A stretch of 64,000 nt of DNA from Strongylocentrotus purpuratus (taxonomy: Eukaryota; Echinodermata; Echinoidea; Camarodonta; Strongylocentrotidae). Both the position numbers and the translations under genes were made by a program. The DNA lies in NCBI RefSeq assembly GCF_000002235.5, contig NW_022145615.1, forward strand, positions 15,114,712-15,178,711, in the 5' to 3' direction. The notes beneath the pieces are model-generated. The model ran no database searches. It had not been told where the DNA came from and worked only from the letters and a program-made list of their open reading frames with translations. Positions within the stretch are counted from its first letter, which is position 1; the number at the start of each line of letters is the position of its first letter. Shown here piece after piece: positions 53,287-64,000 of this stretch.

Positions 53287-56200
53287 GGCATATAAATTGC
53301 TTATATTATATGTAACATGTAGCTACATTGAGTTTGTTTAGAAGTACATGTTTACATATTATATTTGAAGTGCCATAGCTGTGTAATCACTATTGCTCAG
53401 CACTACAATAGCTGATCCTTTGAGTGAAATACTAAATTACAGATTATGTACAATGTAATGGAAGAACTTTCTCATGATACACGTGTAGATTCAATGACTT
53501 CATTGACTTGTAGCAACACAATTTCTATGCAGCTCCTACAGTAAAGCCTCGTTTGCATATGCCGTCATTTACAGGGGGAGTTTGGAAGTGTAATGTAGTC
53601 AAGTGGTCTAATCAGTCGACTGAGAATGCAAAGGTCGTGGGTTTGATTCCTGGCATGGCACTTGTGTCATTGAGCAAGGCATTTTGTCTACTCCTCTCCA
53701 CCCTGGGGTTTAATGAGTATCCAGTAGAAAGCGAATGTCAGTTTAGTATGGCATATGTTGACGAACTTATACGTTCGAGAATAAATCTTTGTTTTGTTTG
53801 GAGAGTAGATAGCCCTATTAAATATACTCACTGCCTTTTCAAAGTTTTGTATATTTGATACATGTACATCATATTGCTAGCCTGTTTTTTGTCCATGAAG
53901 CCTACAGCACACTTGACAATCAGTCATAATAAAATCTAAATCTGCTCAGAAAGGTAGTGATGACAGACCAGTGGTGCAAATGTTTACGATTTGAAGCTGA
54001 TTGTGCTTTTATTCTGACTAGAAATGCACTAAAACTCTGGTAGTTAGTATATTATATCATTTATAACCTACTTGTAAATCAGGGTTATGATGTTAGTTCA
54101 GATTTCTAATATAATTTCCATTTCTTCAAAAAATGGATTACATGAGGATCGTATAATGTGATGTGAATGCTGACACACTGCCTATCTTTTTCTATATTAT
54201 GTTGAATTCAGGTAACTGATGTGCTTTCACTCTGAATCGCCATTGTCTCTCAATTGTATCACAGCTTCAGTCTTTCTTTACATATCACTTAATGAATATG
54301 AATAAATATTATAAATAATATTTTGCACAGAATGCATTCGTTCATACTGAATTTAGTAACACGTGAGGCTGTGATACATGCATACATACTTAGGTTTGTC
54401 TAATGTTGGGGTTCCACATTCAGTGTGAACAGCCTGTAGACAATCACTTGATGATAACACTTCATATTTATTACTATTATAGAAATAAATCAGTTTTCTT
54501 TAGTTAAATGATAAATTATTTTAAATAAAATCACTCTAAAAATTCATGCCCAATCTGAGCCTGAAGAAATAAACTACATGTAGGCTATATACTGTAGTTA
54601 CATTTCCATAATATCAATCCAATGTTTTGTCATTGACTATGTACTGAAGAAGTCAAACAAACAAGAAATAATGTGCCAACTTGACATGAACTGATATGGG
54701 CATGCACTGACACATAGTACATATCACACATTCTCCCAAGTCATTACATGTACTTGTAGTAATGAAATTGTCACTTGTTTTGAAGAGTAGACCTGGATTT
54801 TATGTGAAGTCCATATGATCCTTAAATATATGATACACTTTGAGGAGCTCATCTGACTAAGGGTTGAAAACTAAAGAGTGCTTGCCATTTGATGTGTTAT
54901 TGATTTTGTACGATTTATATATATATATATATGTTCTTGCCATTTGTGAATATTTATTTTAGATGGTTGAGTATGATCTGTATATTTTGTTTGTGGTAAT
55001 GTTTAATAGGAAAGTTTCCATAGTGTGATTGTGTTATGTACAGTATGCAGCTTTATGACCCAAGTGCAAATCTTTGTTAGTTATACAGTGAAGAATAAAC
55101 ATGTGATAATGGAATGACTTGGTAAATAATATTTTCTGAAAATTAACTTCCAAATATGCAAAAGATTTCTTTAAGCTGAAATCATTTTCAATAGATGCAA
55201 AATAAAAGTCAGATAGATAATAAATCTGTGAATTCATTAGCAGAAAAATGCAAAATTACAGTACCTGTATGCATAAAAGTTAGAGGAATTAAAAAAGAAA
55301 ATTGATCTTAAAACCAAGCTGAAATTAACATTTTTTACATCCGAAAGTCTCAGGCATGAAAATGTTTTACAATTCATTGATAAATCTCATTAGATACATT
55401 TATATGATATACATGTTTTGTTTTCATGGTACATTCCAAATGACTTTATATGAAGTTATGTTTTTAATACATGTGCAATTATGTCCAGTATGTCAGCTTC
55501 CATTGAGTAATTCAGGAATGTGAATGCCAGGGCTCAATTTCAAGAGTTATAGTTGATCCAAGTAACAAGATTTGTAATTGATTTAATGATGACCTTTTCA
55601 TGAAACTTGATAGAAATAACGAGTTACAAAAACTGTTACAAGCTAGTGCAATCGTTGCATTTCATTGGCTGTGAGAAAATTTGTTAAAGAAATATGACAC
55701 TTGTTATCGATAAAAAAAAAATATATGGAATGGGGCCTAGATCAATGAACCACAATACTTTTAAGGTTGGGCCTTGGTGTAATGTCAAGCTTCCTTCAAT
55801 ATGCATTTCTCGTTGATTTTCACTTTTCAAATGGTCAATTGTCTACCAACTTGTGATATTATTGACTTGTGAATAAAATAAGTGTGCGATGTTTCAAAAT
55901 GACCCCTGTCTCAAAATGTTTGTCTTTCATAATTCTCATGTTGTGATTGTACTCAGCCATTAATCATCAACTTTAACCAGCACCAATGACTTGTACATCA
56001 TTGAGGCTCATTTTCGCATATGTCCCCACAGTAACAGGTAACCAGAAAACATTTGCTCAGTCACAACATCTAGAATGAGCTATTTTGTACACAAAAAAGC
56101 CTAAACTATGGTCTGAAAATAATTTGCCACGGCCTGAATTCAGGCAATTGCCTAAAATTGGCATTCCTGGTAGACACATTTTGTTATACTGCAGGGTATT

Positions 56201-56612
56201 ATGGGAGGTGTTGACTGAATGGAGTGGTTGGGGATGAGGCCATGTGTGTAGTGTGTGTGTAGAATGGTTGAGCAAAAGGGGAAGGGTCTGCGGACATTGG
56301 TTTAAACATTTTCTGATCGTGAAAGAGTTGCATATGGAAACGCATGATGAACATTACAAATAAAATATTTTGAGTAAGCTGCAGTTATAGAACAAAAGGA
56401 AGATAATACAGTGACCTTTTACTTTCACATTCAACTCACTTTTTTCTCTAAATCTAATCAAGGCTTTGATTGCCTCACTAAACCTAGGAAAGTAACAGAA
56501 GCCTAGGGAATTCTTTGGATGCAAAGACTTGAATTTTTTATCTATATGAATCCTTGTGAATCTGATGACAAGGATAAATTAAAAAAAATTCCCTGTCATT
56601 TATAAACTTATA
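53287..56612. other. Intergenic region between convergent KIF24 and PIK3C3
   Basis: 3.3 kb AT-rich sequence. Apart from the SINE at 53575 and a weak inverted-repeat element near 55531-55740 (AGGGCTCAATTTCA and TGGAATGGGGCCT ends), I see no gene. Confidence 0.55.
53575..53735 (+). mobile_element. SINE head fragment
   Basis: tRNA-like head with A-box-like TAGTCAAGTGGTCTAA and B-box GGTTTGATTCCTGGC, then ATTGAGCAAGGCATTTTGTC and CTCCACCCTGGGGTTTAATG. The (ATT)n tail is missing. Without an acceptor stem pairing it is not a functional tRNA gene. Confidence 0.75.
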
Positions 56613-57248
56613 GTACCGTAAATGTCCGTTTATAAGGCTCACTTTTTTTCCGTCGGGGAAAAATCGAAAGTCGGGGGTGCGCCTAATACACAGGTACAGG
56701 ATATTTTGAGTTCTCAAAATGCTACTTTTTAGTGGTTTCCGAAAATCTCTGTGTCTCAACATGAATTACATAATGCAAATAAAGAATAGGATCTACTATT
56801 TAAGTTAAATTGCGTTCTTAATTTGAAGGGAAGAGAGTTTTTTTTTTTTTTTTTTTTTTTTCAGTCTCGATAAATTATGCCCCTTCACAAAGCACTTTGC
56901 TGGCCAAAGCTCCCCTGTGTCTCCAGCTCACTCACCTGTATCATGCAGCTCACTAACACGGGGTATATCGAATCACCACTCAAAAACTAGCCTGTCTAAA
57001 TTTCGATTTGGACTCGGGAGGAAAATTTTTCTGTCATCTTTAGTTTTAAAAACAACATTTACTATTCTATTCCTAATTCCCTGCATCATGGCTTTGGTTT
57101 CCGAACGGGACCGCACGCTGAAATAAGGGACCATTGAGTTGGTGTCGGCAAAAAAGCAAACGCAAAAGGAAAACAAATTTTTTTTTTTTTGTTTTTTGTT
57201 TAAATCTCAAAAATAGGGGTGCGCCTTATACACAGAGATTTATGGTAC
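56613..57248. mobile_element. TIR element, ~636 bp, TA-type borders
   Basis: GTACCGTAAATGTCCGTTTA then TAAGGC at the left; the right end reversed reads GTACCATAAATCTCTGTGTA then TAAGGCGCACC. Both ends carry a GGTGCGCCT(A/T)ATACAC word. A TA on each side fits a mariner/pogo-type target, but the superfamily is uncertain. It lies 3' of the PIK3C3 stop and so may fall in its 3' UTR. Confidence 0.65.
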
Positions 57249-57325
57249 ACACTGAACTACATGAAGGCCCTTAACAGAAGATTGCATTGACATCTAGACT
57301 TGGAACATGGAAATATTTCAGATCA

Positions 57326-57458
57326 GGGCAGCATTTCACCCAACCGACAAGTACAATATAACCGACATCCCATTGAAACATGTGTATTAAATTTTAACAC
57401 ACGTTTCAATGGGATGTTGGTGAACTTGTACTTAAGACGGTTTCATGAAATGATGCCT
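57326..57458. mobile_element. 133 bp fold-back element near the PIK3C3 stop
   Basis: Left arm words GCAGCATTTCA, ACAAGTACAA, ACATCCCATTGAAAC recur inverted as GTTTCAATGGGATGT, CTTGTACTT, TGAAATGATGCC, with a short central spacer. It lies 114 bp past the PIK3C3 stop codon, within the probable 3' UTR, and would fold into a long stem in the transcript. Confidence 0.75.
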
Positions 57459-57571
57459 AGGCTCCTTCTTAAATATGGTTCAGATAGGCAACGCAGAAGC
57501 ATCACTCCTAACAATGGTGTCCACTGTCAAAGATCATCTTGATTTCATCATGAGATGCATTTCAGAGTTGG

Positions 57572-64000
<6,429 letters not shown>

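Noticed and set aside
55531-55740. Possible MITE (AGGGCTCAATTTCA ... TGGAATGGGGCCT)
   Set aside because: End similarity is too weak to set boundaries; only mentioned in the intergenic entry.

Overview
This is an animal genomic window, most likely from a sea urchin or another echinoderm. The case rests on many short phase-correct exons with GT..AG borders, orthologues of animal cilia and membrane-traffic genes, a tRNA-headed SINE family with an (ATT)n tail, many small inverted-repeat elements, long G or C runs at element ends, and frequent ACATGTA-type words. The species cannot be fixed from sequence alone.

Three host genes are present. (1) Minus strand, 260-11081: the first 13 coding exons of an FBXL13/DRC6 orthologue (F-box plus leucine-rich repeats, ciliary dynein regulatory complex); its 3' end lies left of the window. 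(2) Plus strand, 33505-52868: a complete KIF24 orthologue (SAM domain, kinesin-13-type motor, long Ser-rich tail, conserved C-terminal helix region) in 11 constitutive exons plus one possible 14-codon cassette exon. (3) Minus strand, 57572 to beyond 64000: the last six coding exons of PIK3C3/VPS34, covering about 314 residues of the lipid-kinase domain to the conserved YWRK end. FBXL13 and KIF24 are head-to-head; KIF24 and PIK3C3 are tail-to-tail. All splice phases were worked out by hand and agree across every junction.

The 22 kb between FBXL13 and KIF24 (11.1-33.5 kb) is mostly mobile-element debris. Its clearest structure is a nest at 21.9-28.7 kb. A non-LTR retrotransposon reverse-transcriptase ORF is split at a TTAA by a 4.9 kb piggyBac-type DNA transposon, and split again by a tRNA-derived SINE with a 6 bp target duplication. 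Removing both insertions restores the reading frame. A second LINE remnant at about 19.3-20.3 kb carries its own SINE and lies beside a 550 bp fold-back element. A hAT-type MITE at 15986-16288 has a perfect 8 bp target duplication. A CpG-rich stretch near 12.3-13.4 kb with YY1-like motifs is the best promoter candidate.

The introns of the three genes are large and hold SINE pieces, several TTAA-flanked MITEs, a hairpin-headed tandem repeat at 38.9 kb and a 1.1 kb (ATC)n array with higher-order structure in a PIK3C3 intron. I found no prokaryote-like system, no CRISPR array, no virus-like element and no unrecognised multi-gene cluster. The most informative unusual item is the nested transposon record.
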